A DNA stretch of 64,000 bases from Sulfuricurvum kujiense DSM 16994 (GCF_000183725.1 NC_014754.1:1-64000); one strand, 5' to 3'. Positions 8,023-17,304 are shown, counted from the first letter of the stretch. Numbers and translations are program-made. The notes: a model not told the origin generated them from the sequence alone.

Positions 8023-8784
8023 TTAATTTTTTGAGAATTTTCCTAAAATTTGGTATCCGATTTTGGAATGGCAGGTGATAAAGTCTTTGGGGAGTTTTTG
8101 TCGTATTCGAAACATCAGTGAGCGTAAGGCACCTTCGCCGACAAACTCTCCATCCCAGACGAAATCCTCAATTTGCTCCACAGGAACAACTCTTCCGATA
8201 TTTTTAATCAAAAGTTTGAGGAGCTTATTCTCTTTGTCATTGAGTTCAAATGTCTCTCCGTTGAACATCAGAAGGAAATTTTCATTATCGTAGATATAGC
8301 CGTGAGAAAGTTTTATAAAACGTTGTTTTTTCTGTTCATCAATATCGATTTTACTTTGCAAAGACATATTTTCAGATTTTATCTCAATGATTTTAGAGGT
8401 CAATTTTTGATTTTCTTCAAATGTTTTTAACGCGATCTCTATCGCTGTTTTTAACTCGATCTCTTTGAAGGGTTTTAGAATGTACCCATAGGGCTTAATA
8501 TTGATAGCGCGGTCGATCGTTTTGTTTTTATCGTTAGCTGTTAGAAAGATGATGGGAACGGAGCGTAATTTTGATATTTGTTCAGCGACGTCAATGCCGT
8601 CTTCGCGGTTTTGAAGTGTGATGTCCATTAGCACCAAATCGGGTAATTTGGTCGATGCGAGATGAAGTGCCTTTTCCCCGTTTGGGGCGATGCCGCTGAT
8701 TTCATAACCGAAGTTGGTGAGGATTTCTTTTATATTCAAAGCGATGATACTTTCATCTTCGACGATTAATATCTTTGTTTTCAT
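8023..8784 (-). CDS. OmpR-type response regulator of the p-cresol island
   Basis: The receiver domain (about residues 1-120) has the acidic pair Glu9-Asp10, phospho-acceptor Asp54 in Leu-Val-Leu-Met-Asp-Ile, Thr82 and Lys104 in Leu-Lys-Pro-Phe, so it should be phosphorylated. A coiled-coil linker and a C-terminal winged helix (about 175-250) follow; the wing has the usual Gly-Tyr-Gln-Ile end. The start at 8784 overlaps the kinase stop by ATGA, so the pair is translationally coupled. OmpR-type proteins bind tandem sites spaced one helical turn apart, which fits the 11-base TGCGA repeats at 10146, 18804 and 19227. Confidence 0.85.
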   Translation of the reverse strand: MKTKILIVEDESIIALNIKEILTNFGYEISGIAPNGEKALHLASTKLPDLVLMDITLQNREDGIDVAEQISKLRSVPIIFLTANDKNKTIDRAINIKPYGYILKPFKEIELKTAIEIALKTFEENQKLTSKIIEIKSENMSLQSKIDIDEQKKQRFIKLSHGYIYDNENFLLMFNGETFELNDKENKLLKLLIKNIGRVVPVEQIEDFVWDGEFVGEGALRSLMFRIRQKLPKDFITCHSKIGYQILGKFSKN

Positions 8785-10103
8785 TGATTCTCTTTCTCTT
8801 TGGGTACAAAGGTAACGGTGCACTTAAACCCGTTTGTAGAGTCGGTTATTATCTCTCCATTGAGCTGAAATTCGGTAATGGTATTGATCAATTCGCATCC
8901 CAGTGACGTAGATGTTTTGATCGCATCAGGATTAATGCCGATACCGTTATCGTTGACACCGAATTCGATTGCTCCGTTCGGTCCATTTCGTATAAATATA
9001 TCGATTTGTCCGTCATCCTTATCCACAAAAGCATGTTTGATAGAGTTCAAGAAAAGTTCATGGACGATCAAGGCGATAAGGATCGCATAATCCATGCTCA
9101 AATAGATATCTTCGGCGTTGAGACGAACCGATATATTTTTATTATGGGCATACAGATCAATCATGGCTGAGGAGAGGCGTTCGAGATGGGATTTCATATT
9201 GATGGTAGCTAAATCGCTATTTTGATAGAGCATTTCATGAACCAGGGCAATGGCGTAGATACGGCTTTGACTTTTAGATAGAGCATCTTTTATTTGATCG
9301 TTGGTTTCTCGGCGATTTTGCATCTGTAGCAACGAGGAGATCACCTCTAAATTGTTTTTGACGCGGTGATGAATCTCTTTGATGAGTACCTCTTTATCTT
9401 GCAACGAGCTTTTTAATGCTTCATTTTGTTCGGTGATGAGTTTCCGTCTCCCTTTTTGTTCGGTTATATCCCGTCCGAAAGAACAAATAAACTCTTTTGA
9501 GGCATCGCAGAAATAGCTTGCCGTTACCGAAACGGGGAACGTACTTCCGTCTTTTCGTATTTGTTGACTTTCAAAACAAATGTACTGTTTTTCTCGTATT
9601 TGAAGTAAAAAATCTTGGGTATTTTTAGTGTAGTCGGGATCGATGTCGCTGAGTTTCATCGTGAGCAATTCATCTTTGGTGTAGCCGAGCATCTTACATG
9701 CGGCATCGTTGACGTAAAAAAAACGGGTATCGAACGTAAACCAATAGATCGCATCGGCACTCTTGTCGAGAGCAAAATGAAAGCGTTGAAGATTCTCTTT
9801 TTCTTCTGCGAGTTTTTTGAGAGCATCTTCGGCAATTCGTGCGTTACGTCTGAGAAGGGTATATAAAAAAATCGCACTCAGGATAAAAAATACCGTTCCG
9901 ATGAAAAAGGGGAGGCCGAATTCGTTCGTATTCGGGTTGATTAATCGGATCGAAACCCTATCTACGATAGCAACTCCGATAACACCGACAATTGCGAACC
10001 CAAATGCTTGAAGCTTTGCTCTATTTTCATTTGAAATTTCTATCCATCGTAACAACAGTGTTCCTTTAAAATCGGATCGATTCTGAGACTGAAATTCCAG
10101 CAT
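8781..10103 (-). CDS. PAS-domain sensor histidine kinase (HisKA_2 type)
   Basis: Two hydrophobic helices at about residues 32-50 and 66-86 anchor it in the membrane with only a short loop between, so sensing is probably through the cytoplasmic PAS domain (about 100-220, with the Tyr-Val-Asn-Asp-Ala-Ala segment). A HisKA_2 dimerisation segment with Glu-Ile-His-His-Arg-Val-Lys-Asn-Asn carries the phosphorylated His, and a GHKL ATPase domain with Asp-Asn-Gly-Ile-Gly closes the protein. It is transcribed away from pchC and shares the 108-base promoter region with it. Partner: the response regulator at 8023. The signal is not shown by sequence; an alkylphenol is the natural guess from context. Confidence 0.85.
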   Translation of the reverse strand: MLEFQSQNRSDFKGTLLLRWIEISNENRAKLQAFGFAIVGVIGVAIVDRVSIRLINPNTNEFGLPFFIGTVFFILSAIFLYTLLRRNARIAEDALKKLAEEKENLQRFHFALDKSADAIYWFTFDTRFFYVNDAACKMLGYTKDELLTMKLSDIDPDYTKNTQDFLLQIREKQYICFESQQIRKDGSTFPVSVTASYFCDASKEFICSFGRDITEQKGRRKLITEQNEALKSSLQDKEVLIKEIHHRVKNNLEVISSLLQMQNRRETNDQIKDALSKSQSRIYAIALVHEMLYQNSDLATINMKSHLERLSSAMIDLYAHNKNISVRLNAEDIYLSMDYAILIALIVHELFLNSIKHAFVDKDDGQIDIFIRNGPNGAIEFGVNDNGIGINPDAIKTSTSLGCELINTITEFQLNGEIITDSTNGFKCTVTFVPKEKENQ

Positions 10104-10145
10104 TCTATCTTACGAATAGTCGAAATTTTCTAAAGCGTAGAAAAG

Positions 10146-10181
10146 TTATGCGAATTTTATGCGAGTTTTTTATTTTATATT
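10146..10181 (+). promoter_or_regulatory. pchC promoter with TGCGA direct repeats
   Basis: Two TGCGA units start at 10149 and 10160, 11 bases apart, inside the longer repeat TTATGCGA. Sixteen bases after the start of the second unit lies a -10 box TATATT (10176-10181), so the second unit covers the -35 position. The same arrangement precedes two other genes of the island (18784-18817 and 19210-19244). This suggests activation by an OmpR-type regulator. Confidence 0.7.
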
Positions 10182-10211
10182 TCTTCGGTTCAAACTAATC
10201 AAGGAGTTTAA

Positions 10212-10541
10212 ATGAAAAAGCTGGCTGTTGGTCTAATTTTTGTCACCACGTCCATGTTCGCTGTGGAGTTGGGTCAAAATTTTGCATTTAAAAATGGAGA
10301 GCATGCCTTTCAAAAAGTGTGTTTTCACTGTCATTCACTCAAAACGGCCCCACATAGTATTTATACCAAAATGGATGATGCTGAAGGGGTAAAACTACGG
10401 GCTGAAGGAATTTTTCAAACTGTTCGACATGGTAGCAATGCTATGCCTGCTTTTAGAAAATCGGAAATTGATGATGCGGTATTGAGAGACTTGGCAACGA
10501 AATTGGCCAACGGTACCATCACAGATCCGTCACTGAAATAA
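10212..10541 (+). CDS. pchC: Cytochrome c subunit of 4-cresol dehydrogenase type enzyme
   Basis: A 109-residue exported cytochrome: a short signal peptide (about 1-17), one haem site Cys37-Phe-His-Cys40-His41 and a Met ligand in Asn-Ala-Met-Pro-Ala near residue 77. Its size and its place as first gene before pchX and pchF match the cytochrome subunit of p-cresol methylhydroxylase, which takes electrons from the flavoprotein in the periplasm. AAGGAG lies just upstream of the start. The gene is preceded by the tandem TGCGA element. Confidence 0.82.
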   Translation: MKKLAVGLIFVTTSMFAVELGQNFAFKNGEHAFQKVCFHCHSLKTAPHSIYTKMDDAEGVKLRAEGIFQTVRHGSNAMPAFRKSEIDDAVLRDLATKLANGTITDPSLK

Positions 10542-10550
10542 GGATCACTC

Positions 10551-11129
10551 ATGGTTCGTAGAGATTTTTTAAAAAACAGTGCACTCGTAGCAGCGACAGC
10601 AGCACTCTATTCTCCGCTCTCAGCTGCAAGTTCGGATGATAGTACCGAGAAAAAGATCATTGCGATCGTTTCTGAATCCGCTCATGAGACAGGGTATATA
10701 AGTGCATTGGAAAAAGGGGATAAAGCGGATGAAGTGATTATCCTCGGTTCAGATCGTTTGAGCACAATGCACACGTTGGCATCGGCTATCGAAAACAACA
10801 AAGGATCATTGTTCTGCGGTTTGTTGGCCCCAAGCGATCATGCATTGTTAAACCAAGTTGCCATGTCAAAGGGTATTGCATTTGTCTCTGAAACGGCGCA
10901 CACACCGTCCAATACGGGCATTAGTCATACCGAGAATACGTTTGCGATGTTGTCCGTTAAAAAAGCATTTGATCAGTTTGCTTCTCTCAATACTGATAAA
11001 TACGGTGCCGCACTTTCATCGTACCACACTATCGGCGCACATAACACGGTTGCAACGGCAAAACAAACTGACTTTGTATCCGAACATACGGCGAAAAATG
11101 CGTTTGTGTCTTTCGTATTAAAAGCATAA
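10551..11129 (+). CDS. pchX: PchX-like exported protein with Tat-type signal
   Basis: The N-terminus Val-Arg-Arg-Asp-Phe-Leu-Lys is a twin-arginine signal, followed by a hydrophobic Ala-rich run and a cleavage-like Ala-Ala-Ser. The mature part (about 165 residues) has no cysteines and no motif I recognise. In Pseudomonas the p-cresol cluster has a gene of unknown function, pchX, between the cytochrome and flavoprotein genes; this protein sits in exactly that place, 9 bases after pchC and 12 before pchF. The name is therefore given by position. A role in assembly or export of the flavocytochrome is plausible but not shown. Confidence 0.6.
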   Translation: MVRRDFLKNSALVAATAALYSPLSAASSDDSTEKKIIAIVSESAHETGYISALEKGDKADEVIILGSDRLSTMHTLASAIENNKGSLFCGLLAPSDHALLNQVAMSKGIAFVSETAHTPSNTGISHTENTFAMLSVKKAFDQFASLNTDKYGAALSSYHTIGAHNTVATAKQTDFVSEHTAKNAFVSFVLKA

Positions 11130-11141
11130 AAGGAGTATTAA

Positions 11142-12689
11142 ATGGCTAAAAAATTAACTGCATTGCCTAAAAATGTTTCTGTTGAAACAATGAATAAAGC
11201 GATTAAAGAGTTTGTAAAAATTTTGGGCGAAGAGAACGTTCTCATCGGCGATGAGGAGATGGTTCCTTATAAAAAAATCATGATGGCGGTTCCGATCGAA
11301 GAGCACATGCCTTCCTTGGCTCTTCAAGCATCTACAAAAGAACAAGTTATCGCAATTGTTAAAGTGTGTAACAAATACGTCATCCCTATCTGGACATTCT
11401 CAACCGGTAAAAACATGGGTTACGGTACAGCAGCACCGGCTCAACGCGGTACGGTAATTCTTGATCTTCATAAAATGAATAAAATCATCGAAGTGAATCC
11501 TGACCTTTGTTATGCGGTACTTGAACCGGGGGTTACCTATCAGCAACTCTTTGATTACATCCATGAAAAAGGGTACAAACTCTGGCTCTCTTGCCCAGCA
11601 CCGAGCGCGATCGCAAGTCCGGTCGGTAATACGATGGACCGTGGTGTAGGATATACCCCATACGGTGAGCATTTCATGATGCAATGCGGTATGGAGATCG
11701 TTCTTGCAGACGGGTCATGCTTTAAAACCGGTATGGGGGGAATCAAAAACTCTACCAGTTCAACTGTATTCAAATGGGGATACGGACCGTCATTGGATGG
11801 TATCTTTACTCAAAGTAACTACGGTATCTGTGTACAAATGGGTATGTGGCTTATGCCGGAGCCTCCGGCGTTCAAACCTTTCTGTATCACATTGGACACC
11901 GTTGAAGATGTTGAAAAAATCGTTGAGGTTCTTCGACCGCTTCGTATCGCAAACATTATTCCGAATGCCTTCACGATCGCCAGTACCCTTTACGAAGCGG
12001 CGGGTGTCGTCAACCGTGCCGATTATGTCGATGGAAACCGCTCAATTACTGAGGCTGAAATCGAAAAAATCAAAAAAGATACCGGGATGGGATCATGGAA
12101 CGTTTATGCGGGTCTCTATGGAACACCAGAGGGGAACGAAATGAACTGGAATATCATCCAGTCGGTTGTCAATGCCAATTTTAAAGGGCATAAATTCTTG
12201 ACTTCCAAAGAGATGGGTGACGATCCGGTATTTAAATACCGCGCCGATTTGATGAGAGGGTATATGACCCTTCAAGAATTCGGTCTCTACAACTGGAGAG
12301 GCGGCGGAGGAAGTATGTGGTTCGCACCGGTTTCTCCGGCTGAGGGGAAACATACTCTAAACCAGTCGGCATTGGCTAAAAAGATTATGAATAAATACGG
12401 GTTTGACTATGTTGCCGAGTTTATCGTCGGATGGCGCGATATGCACCATATTATCGACTTGCTTTATAACCGAAACGATCCGGAAGAGATGAAACGTGCA
12501 CACGATTGTTATGCCGAATTAGTACATGAATTTGCAGCGCAAGGTTACGGTGTCTACCGTACGAGCAGCGGATTTATGGATCTTGTTGCTGAAACGTATG
12601 GCCCGGAAATTCGCGGCGTATTCCAAAAAATCAAGCGTGCACTGGATCCAAAAGGTATTTTGGCTCCCGGTAAGTCTGGGATTTATTAA
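11142..12689 (+). CDS. pchF: 4-cresol dehydrogenase (hydroxylating) flavoprotein subunit
   Basis: A 515-residue FAD enzyme of the vanillyl-alcohol oxidase family. The N-terminal FAD-binding part has the Thr-Gly-Lys-Asn-Met-Gly-Tyr-Gly segment near residue 87 and Pro-Val-Gly-Asn-Thr near 164. Tyr383 in Leu-Tyr-Asn-Trp-Arg-Gly-Gly-Gly-Gly corresponds to the tyrosine that binds FAD covalently in p-cresol methylhydroxylase (Tyr384). The enzyme oxidises 4-alkylphenols via a quinone methide to the alcohol and aldehyde, passing electrons to PchC. It has no signal of its own. Substrate could also be another 4-alkylphenol such as 4-ethylphenol or eugenol; the cytochrome partner argues for dehydrogenase rather than oxidase. 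Confidence 0.87.
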   Translation: MAKKLTALPKNVSVETMNKAIKEFVKILGEENVLIGDEEMVPYKKIMMAVPIEEHMPSLALQASTKEQVIAIVKVCNKYVIPIWTFSTGKNMGYGTAAPAQRGTVILDLHKMNKIIEVNPDLCYAVLEPGVTYQQLFDYIHEKGYKLWLSCPAPSAIASPVGNTMDRGVGYTPYGEHFMMQCGMEIVLADGSCFKTGMGGIKNSTSSTVFKWGYGPSLDGIFTQSNYGICVQMGMWLMPEPPAFKPFCITLDTVEDVEKIVEVLRPLRIANIIPNAFTIASTLYEAAGVVNRADYVDGNRSITEAEIEKIKKDTGMGSWNVYAGLYGTPEGNEMNWNIIQSVVNANFKGHKFLTSKEMGDDPVFKYRADLMRGYMTLQEFGLYNWRGGGGSMWFAPVSPAEGKHTLNQSALAKKIMNKYGFDYVAEFIVGWRDMHHIIDLLYNRNDPEEMKRAHDCYAELVHEFAAQGYGVYRTSSGFMDLVAETYGPEIRGVFQKIKRALDPKGILAPGKSGIY

Positions 12690-14152
12690 TGACTGCCCGA
12701 TTGAATATGGTTGGAGCTTCGCTCCTCATGAGTTCTTCTTTATTTGCTGCTGATACACTATCAGCAGCAATAAGTGAAGGTAAATTTTCGGGTGGTATGC
12801 GAGCGTTGTATTCGTCTTCCGATTTTGCTTCTAACGGTGCATTTGAGGATCGTTATGCCGTTGCTGCAGGTTTTAGACTTTCGTATGAGACAGCTCCGTT
12901 GTACGGCATTCAAGCAAAAGCATCATTGTACTCTGTAAGCAGTATGGGATTGAATTCCGATAATCCGAACAAAGTAGATTCGGTTTATTTCGAAAATGCG
13001 CAACACGGCGGATCTAACACGCAGAGTGTGTACGGGACATCCGCCGATAGTTATGCGGTTTTAGGTGAAGCGTATCTGAAAGCGGCATTCGGCAAAACAT
13101 TTGTGCAGGTCGGCCGTATGGAGATTGATGCCCCGTTTGCATCATCACACGATATTTATGTCGTACCGAACACCTTTGAAGCGGCTCAGATTGTGAATGT
13201 AAATATTCCCAATACCACATTGGTTCTAGCGCATGCTACGAAAATGAGCGGGCCGGATATGGTTCAAAGCAACAGCTTCGCAGGATCATCATCCGGGATT
13301 AAAGCCTCTGATTTTGTCAGTATATCCAAAGGGACAGCATTTAATAAATTATCCGATGGAGATGGCAGATTAGACACTGAGGATGATAATGCGGGTGCAA
13401 CGGTTGTCGGAGGAATCTATACCGGAGTTCCGGGATTCGTGTTACAAGGATGGTTTACACGGGTATGGGATATCATGGATATGCCGCATCTACAGATCGA
13501 TTACAGTACCAAAATCGGGGATGTAGGGCTATTTGCGGGTGCATGGTGGGCGTCACAAAAAGCCATCGGAGGGACCAAAGATACGCTGGATCATCCGGTT
13601 ACTCAGGTTCTTATCGATCACAACCTCAAGAATATCACGGCTTACCACTCAGAGGGTAAATTAGGCGCTTCGTATAAAGGGGCTACGGTTACTTTGGCGT
13701 ACGCCAATACCAAAGGGATTGATGATAATGCCGCTCGCGGTGGATTTGTTGCCCCGGTCGGCGGAAATCCGTCATGGGTTCGTGCCCGTTATCAGTCACC
13801 CCATTTTGGTTACACGGATACATCGTCGTTTACCGGGGGGACAAATTCCTATCTCGTCGGTGTGGAATATGATTTTGCCTCTGTCGGTGTAAACGACTTA
13901 AAAGGTGAAGTGAAATATCTCAATTTTAGCCGTGATAATAAATATTCGGCTGATCGAGGATTGTTAGGATATAAACCTAATGCATTCGAAGATACGACGG
14001 CTTACGAAGCATCCTTGGATTACAAAACACTTTTTGGAATAAAAGGTCTTGATGGCGGAGTAACTTTCTTATCCGTAGATAATGATGATGCTTCCGGGCA
14101 AAAATCTACCGATCACAATGATCTGCGGGTTGCAGTTAACTTGGCATTTTAA
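12689..14152 (+). CDS. Outer-membrane porin of the OprD-like Campylobacterota type
   Basis: A 487-residue protein with a signal peptide (cleaved near Phe-Ala-Ala-Asp, about residue 22), alternating beta-strand pattern throughout and a C-terminal strand ending in Ala-Phe, the usual outer-membrane assembly signal. It starts on the last base of the pchF stop codon (TAATG), so it belongs to the pch operon and is likely the entry channel for the aromatic substrate. A terminator follows at 14173. Confidence 0.78.
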   Translation: MTARLNMVGASLLMSSSLFAADTLSAAISEGKFSGGMRALYSSSDFASNGAFEDRYAVAAGFRLSYETAPLYGIQAKASLYSVSSMGLNSDNPNKVDSVYFENAQHGGSNTQSVYGTSADSYAVLGEAYLKAAFGKTFVQVGRMEIDAPFASSHDIYVVPNTFEAAQIVNVNIPNTTLVLAHATKMSGPDMVQSNSFAGSSSGIKASDFVSISKGTAFNKLSDGDGRLDTEDDNAGATVVGGIYTGVPGFVLQGWFTRVWDIMDMPHLQIDYSTKIGDVGLFAGAWWASQKAIGGTKDTLDHPVTQVLIDHNLKNITAYHSEGKLGASYKGATVTLAYANTKGIDDNAARGGFVAPVGGNPSWVRARYQSPHFGYTDTSSFTGGTNSYLVGVEYDFASVGVNDLKGEVKYLNFSRDNKYSADRGLLGYKPNAFEDTTAYEASLDYKTLFGIKGLDGGVTFLSVDNDDASGQKSTDHNDLRVAVNLAF

Positions 14153-14172
14153 TTTTTGTTTCTCTTATGAGT

Positions 14173-14194
14173 AAAGATGAGATTTCTCATCTTT
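14173..14194 (+). terminator. Terminator of the pchCXF-porin operon
   Basis: AAAGATGAGA, a two-base loop TT and TCTCATCTTT form a perfect ten-base-pair stem 20 bases after the porin stop. Confidence 0.6.
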
Positions 14195-14244
14195 GCTTGA
14201 CCTCCCCCCTTCAATAAAATTTCCCATTTTAAGGTAACATAGTC

Positions 14245-14997
14245 ATGAATAGTTCTAGCATGTTAAAAGTGCTCATTATCGGTGAAGATGAAAAGCTTAA
14301 CGCTTCACTAAAAAATTACGGGTATGGCGTATTTTCGATTCCAAACAATGTTCTGGAATTACAAAATGCACTTGCTGTGTTTCATCCGGATGTAGTTCTT
14401 ATTACAATCGAGGCCAAGCGATCGGATGAGAGTTTGAGATTGGGAGAATTCTTACATCAACTCGGATCGATCCCTTTTATGTATCTTAGTTCGCATGTGA
14501 AAGATTCTTTGCTTTTTAAAGCACTAAAAACACATCCGCACGGTTATCATGTCAAACCATATGATATTGAAAGTCTCTATACGTCGATCGAGTGTGCCTT
14601 TTATTGTTTTAAAAAAGGGCAAAAATATCAGACGACCATCCATCAGCTTCGCAGCGAATATGAGTATATGAAAAAACGGGCATTCAATTTAAAATCGAAT
14701 ACATCAAAAATAAAAATTTGTGATTGTTACCAGTATAAACTTGAAAATTATTCTCTTTTATATCACAATCTTGAAATCAAAATGACGAAAAAAGAGCGTT
14801 CCCTTATAATGCTTCTTGTCGCCGAGTTAGGCACTATTGTCGATTTTGAGCGGATTCTCAGTTTTGTATGGGGCGATGCTACAATGACGTATAATGATGT
14901 CCGGACACTGGTATGGAGATTTAATAAAAAAATACCGCAACCGATCATCCAAAATGCATCGGGAATCGGTTACTATATTGAATCAGCAAGGGCTTAA
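14245..14997 (+). CDS. Atypical response regulator lacking the phospho-acceptor Asp
   Basis: This 250-residue protein has the same layout as the regulator at 8023: receiver domain, coiled-coil linker and C-terminal winged helix. In the receiver the acidic pair (Glu14-Asp15) and Lys in Val-Lys-Pro-Tyr are kept, but the position of the phosphorylated Asp is Thr54 (Val-Val-Leu-Ile-Thr-Ile), so ordinary phosphorylation is not possible. Such regulators act phosphorylation-independently or by pairing with another regulator. It starts 50 bases after the terminator of the pch operon. Its C-terminal domain resembles that of the first regulator, suggesting an old duplication and possibly shared DNA sites. 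Confidence 0.75.
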   Translation: MNSSSMLKVLIIGEDEKLNASLKNYGYGVFSIPNNVLELQNALAVFHPDVVLITIEAKRSDESLRLGEFLHQLGSIPFMYLSSHVKDSLLFKALKTHPHGYHVKPYDIESLYTSIECAFYCFKKGQKYQTTIHQLRSEYEYMKKRAFNLKSNTSKIKICDCYQYKLENYSLLYHNLEIKMTKKERSLIMLLVAELGTIVDFERILSFVWGDATMTYNDVRTLVWRFNKKIPQPIIQNASGIGYYIESARA

Positions 14998-15002
14998 TGC
15001 CC

Positions 15003-15533
15003 TTAGCTGTTTTGCAAAATAAAATTTTTGTAATCAGTGGCACCTTGTGCAAGTGCTTCGGGAGTGATCCCAAGTGCACCTCCAACGGCAAAAATACCTT
15101 TAAATTCCATCCCTGTGTAAAGGATACTTGCTTTGAGCGGTAGAAAGTATTCTTCGAGAGTAAAACGGTTATATCCTTCCGCACTGTATTCAGCGACCGG
15201 CGATCCTGCGCTGACAACGATGTGAGCCTCTTTGCCAACCAATTTCGTCCCCTCGTGCCCATACGCAAATCCGTATGCAAAGACTTTATCCAGCCACTCT
15301 TTTAAAATGGCAGGAGAACTGAACCAATAGAGAGGAAATTGAAAAATGATTCGTTCATGAGCCAAAAGCAGCTCCTGCTCTTGGGCTACATCTATATTTT
15401 CAACGGTTGTATAGGTTGTATACAGATCGTGTACCGTGATCTCATTTTCATCTTTGATTGTTTCGATCAGGGCTTTATTGACGACCGATTCTTGCATATT
15501 TGGGTGTGCGAGCACTATCAGTGTTTTTTTCAT
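15003..15533 (-). CDS. NAD(P)H-quinone reductase, flavodoxin-like fold
   Basis: A 176-residue protein of the Flavodoxin_2 group (KefF/MdaB/NQO1 type). The start Lys-Thr-Leu-Ile-Val-Leu-Ala-His-Pro is the FMN/FAD phosphate loop; Phe-Gln-Phe-Pro-Leu-Tyr-Trp-Phe at about 68-75 and Lys-Glu-Trp-Leu-Asp-Lys-Val are family signatures. These enzymes reduce quinones by two electrons and protect against reactive aromatics. It is the last gene of a reverse-strand series beginning with the aldehyde dehydrogenase (gaps of 57, 25 and 51 bases), so it probably detoxifies quinone by-products of phenol oxidation. Confidence 0.78.
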   Translation of the reverse strand: MKKTLIVLAHPNMQESVVNKALIETIKDENEITVHDLYTTYTTVENIDVAQEQELLLAHERIIFQFPLYWFSSPAILKEWLDKVFAYGFAYGHEGTKLVGKEAHIVVSAGSPVAEYSAEGYNRFTLEEYFLPLKASILYTGMEFKGIFAVGGALGITPEALAQGATDYKNFILQNS

Positions 15534-15584
15534 GAGTTTTTCCTTTGGTGTAAAATTAATTCAATTTGGATGTGCTGATCATCA

Positions 15585-16385
15585 TTAAATGCGATCAGAT
15601 TTTGGAGCTAATTGTCCAATGACATCCCAATGTTCAACTATTTTGCCGTTATTAACTCTAAAAATATCACTAAAAGATACTTCAGACCCGGCAAAAGTCC
15701 CCTCAGCGGCAATAAATACAAAATTTCCTTCTCCCAAAATCAGGTAAGGTTTATTATATTTCATCGTCCATCCATTCTTTGCCATTGCATTCAACGCCTC
15801 TTGAAGTCCGCTTAAATTGTCTGCAACATGCGGATTATGCTGGGTATAGTGATTGGCATCAATATATTTTGTGATTTTTTCTTTTTCCCCTTTCATAAGA
15901 ATTGTTTCTACGAACTCTTGGACCAAAGCTTTATTTGTTTGTGTTTTATCTCGATCGGTAATTTCGGTAGTGCCGTCGATCATACTGTGTCCGCTTGGGT
16001 TCAACGGTTGCTTTGTTTCAAAATTATCCCAATGCTCAACAATCTCTCCATTGTCAAATCTGAAAACATTAAAACCTATTTTGTCGCCATAATCGGATTG
16101 CAATACAACATAATTTCCGTCTACAATGGTGCGTACGAGCGAGATTTTTTTAGATTGCTTGATCGATTGTAGTAACCCTTCTCTGCCAGGCTGTAAGGAA
16201 AGGTCGTGTTGAATGAAGTTATCTTTGCTTACCCAAGTAAGAATAGCTTTCGGATCGCTGTTTTCGAAACTTTTCAGGACTTCAATAGCTTTTTGGTCAT
16301 TGCGAGCAAGTGCATCATTGCTTGCAAAAAGTGTTGCTGTAAAACTCGCAAATAAGAGTGCTGAAACTATTTTACTTTTTTTCAT
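15585..16385 (-). CDS. Exported protein with two SnoaL-like (NTF2-fold) domains
   Basis: A signal peptide ends around Leu-Phe-Ala-Ser (about residue 22). The remainder is two similar halves of about 110 residues. Each has the Tyr/Phe-x-Gln-His segment early and ends with Phe-Arg-Phe/Val-x-Asn-Gly-Glu/Lys-Ile-Val-Glu-His-Trp-Asp, the hallmark of the SnoaL-like polyketide cyclase fold. Such proteins often bind hydrophobic or aromatic ligands, so a periplasmic binding or isomerase role in the aromatic pathway is possible. No function is proven. It sits 25 bases after the YitT gene. Confidence 0.72.
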   Translation of the reverse strand: MKKSKIVSALLFASFTATLFASNDALARNDQKAIEVLKSFENSDPKAILTWVSKDNFIQHDLSLQPGREGLLQSIKQSKKISLVRTIVDGNYVVLQSDYGDKIGFNVFRFDNGEIVEHWDNFETKQPLNPSGHSMIDGTTEITDRDKTQTNKALVQEFVETILMKGEKEKITKYIDANHYTQHNPHVADNLSGLQEALNAMAKNGWTMKYNKPYLILGEGNFVFIAAEGTFAGSEVSFSDIFRVNNGKIVEHWDVIGQLAPKSDRI

Positions 16386-16410
16386 AAGTTTTTCCTTTTG
16401 TGTGTAAAAT

Positions 16411-17247
16411 TTAATGCAATTCGGATGCTTCCATCACGACGAGAAATCCCTCTTTATCATGCTCTTTGACAATTTCCCGTACAACGCGTATCTGGGTATT
16501 ATCGATAATCAGGATAAGGAGCTGTTCGGCTTCGCTAACCCCTTCGAAAACGACTTCATTTTTTCCTAAAGCGGCAATAATATGCTGACGTAAAAGCTTT
16601 GCCTTTTTGGAAAAGATATGAACCGCTTTTTTGGAAGGTCTTCCCGAAATGATGGTATTTAATGCCTTTCCCGTCGCATAGACGACGATCAAACTCAAGA
16701 GGGCACTTTCTACTTTAGCAAAAGCGATCCCGGCCGCAATAACAATCATAAAATCCAAGGTGATAATGACGTTATTTTGTTTCCAATCCATTCTATCGGC
16801 TATGTATCTCGCAATGATGGAGGGGCCTCCTGCCGAGGCATTACCTGCAATAATAAATCCAAGACCGATTCCGATAGCGATACCGCCGAAGATACTTGAT
16901 AAAATCGGATCATTTGTCCACGCGGTGACATGGAAATATTCGCGCAGTATATCGACTACCGACGATGAGACGACGATCGAGAAAACTGTACGAATTGCAA
17001 ACTCTTTGCTGATGTATCGCATACTCATCAGCACGAGAGGGATATTGATCAAAAACATCAATACCCCTGCCGGAATCCCCGTAAAGTAGTTTATGAGGAT
17101 CGATATACCGGGAGTTCCTCCGGCGACGATATGGTTCGGTATCAAAAACAACACGACCCCAAGTGCCAGTGAAGAAGCCCCGATAAAGATAAAGAGATAT
17201 TTTTTGAGTACATCGTTGATCGGAATATCCGCGAGTTTGTGTATCAT
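16411..17247 (-). CDS. YitT-family membrane protein
   Basis: A 278-residue protein with about five membrane helices in residues 15-185, containing Gly-Gly-Thr-Pro-Gly-Ile-Ser and Ala-Ser-Ala-Gly-Gly-Pro-Ser-Ile, and a soluble C-terminal DUF2179 domain (about 215-275). This is the usual YitT architecture (DUF161 plus DUF2179). Function of the family is unknown; transport is often assumed. It lies in the operon behind the aldehyde dehydrogenase. Confidence 0.82.
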   Translation of the reverse strand: MIHKLADIPINDVLKKYLFIFIGASSLALGVVLFLIPNHIVAGGTPGISILINYFTGIPAGVLMFLINIPLVLMSMRYISKEFAIRTVFSIVVSSSVVDILREYFHVTAWTNDPILSSIFGGIAIGIGLGFIIAGNASAGGPSIIARYIADRMDWKQNNVIITLDFMIVIAAGIAFAKVESALLSLIVVYATGKALNTIISGRPSKKAVHIFSKKAKLLRQHIIAALGKNEVVFEGVSEAEQLLILIIDNTQIRVVREIVKEHDKEGFLVVMEASELH

Positions 17248-17304
17248 GGTGAAGCCTATGCGATTGAATAGTGATTGTGGAAAATACCCCGAAAGGGGTA
17301 TCGA

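Noticed and set aside
11704-12144. Forward 146-codon frame inside pchF
   Set aside because: Out-of-frame reading within a full-length, motif-complete gene.
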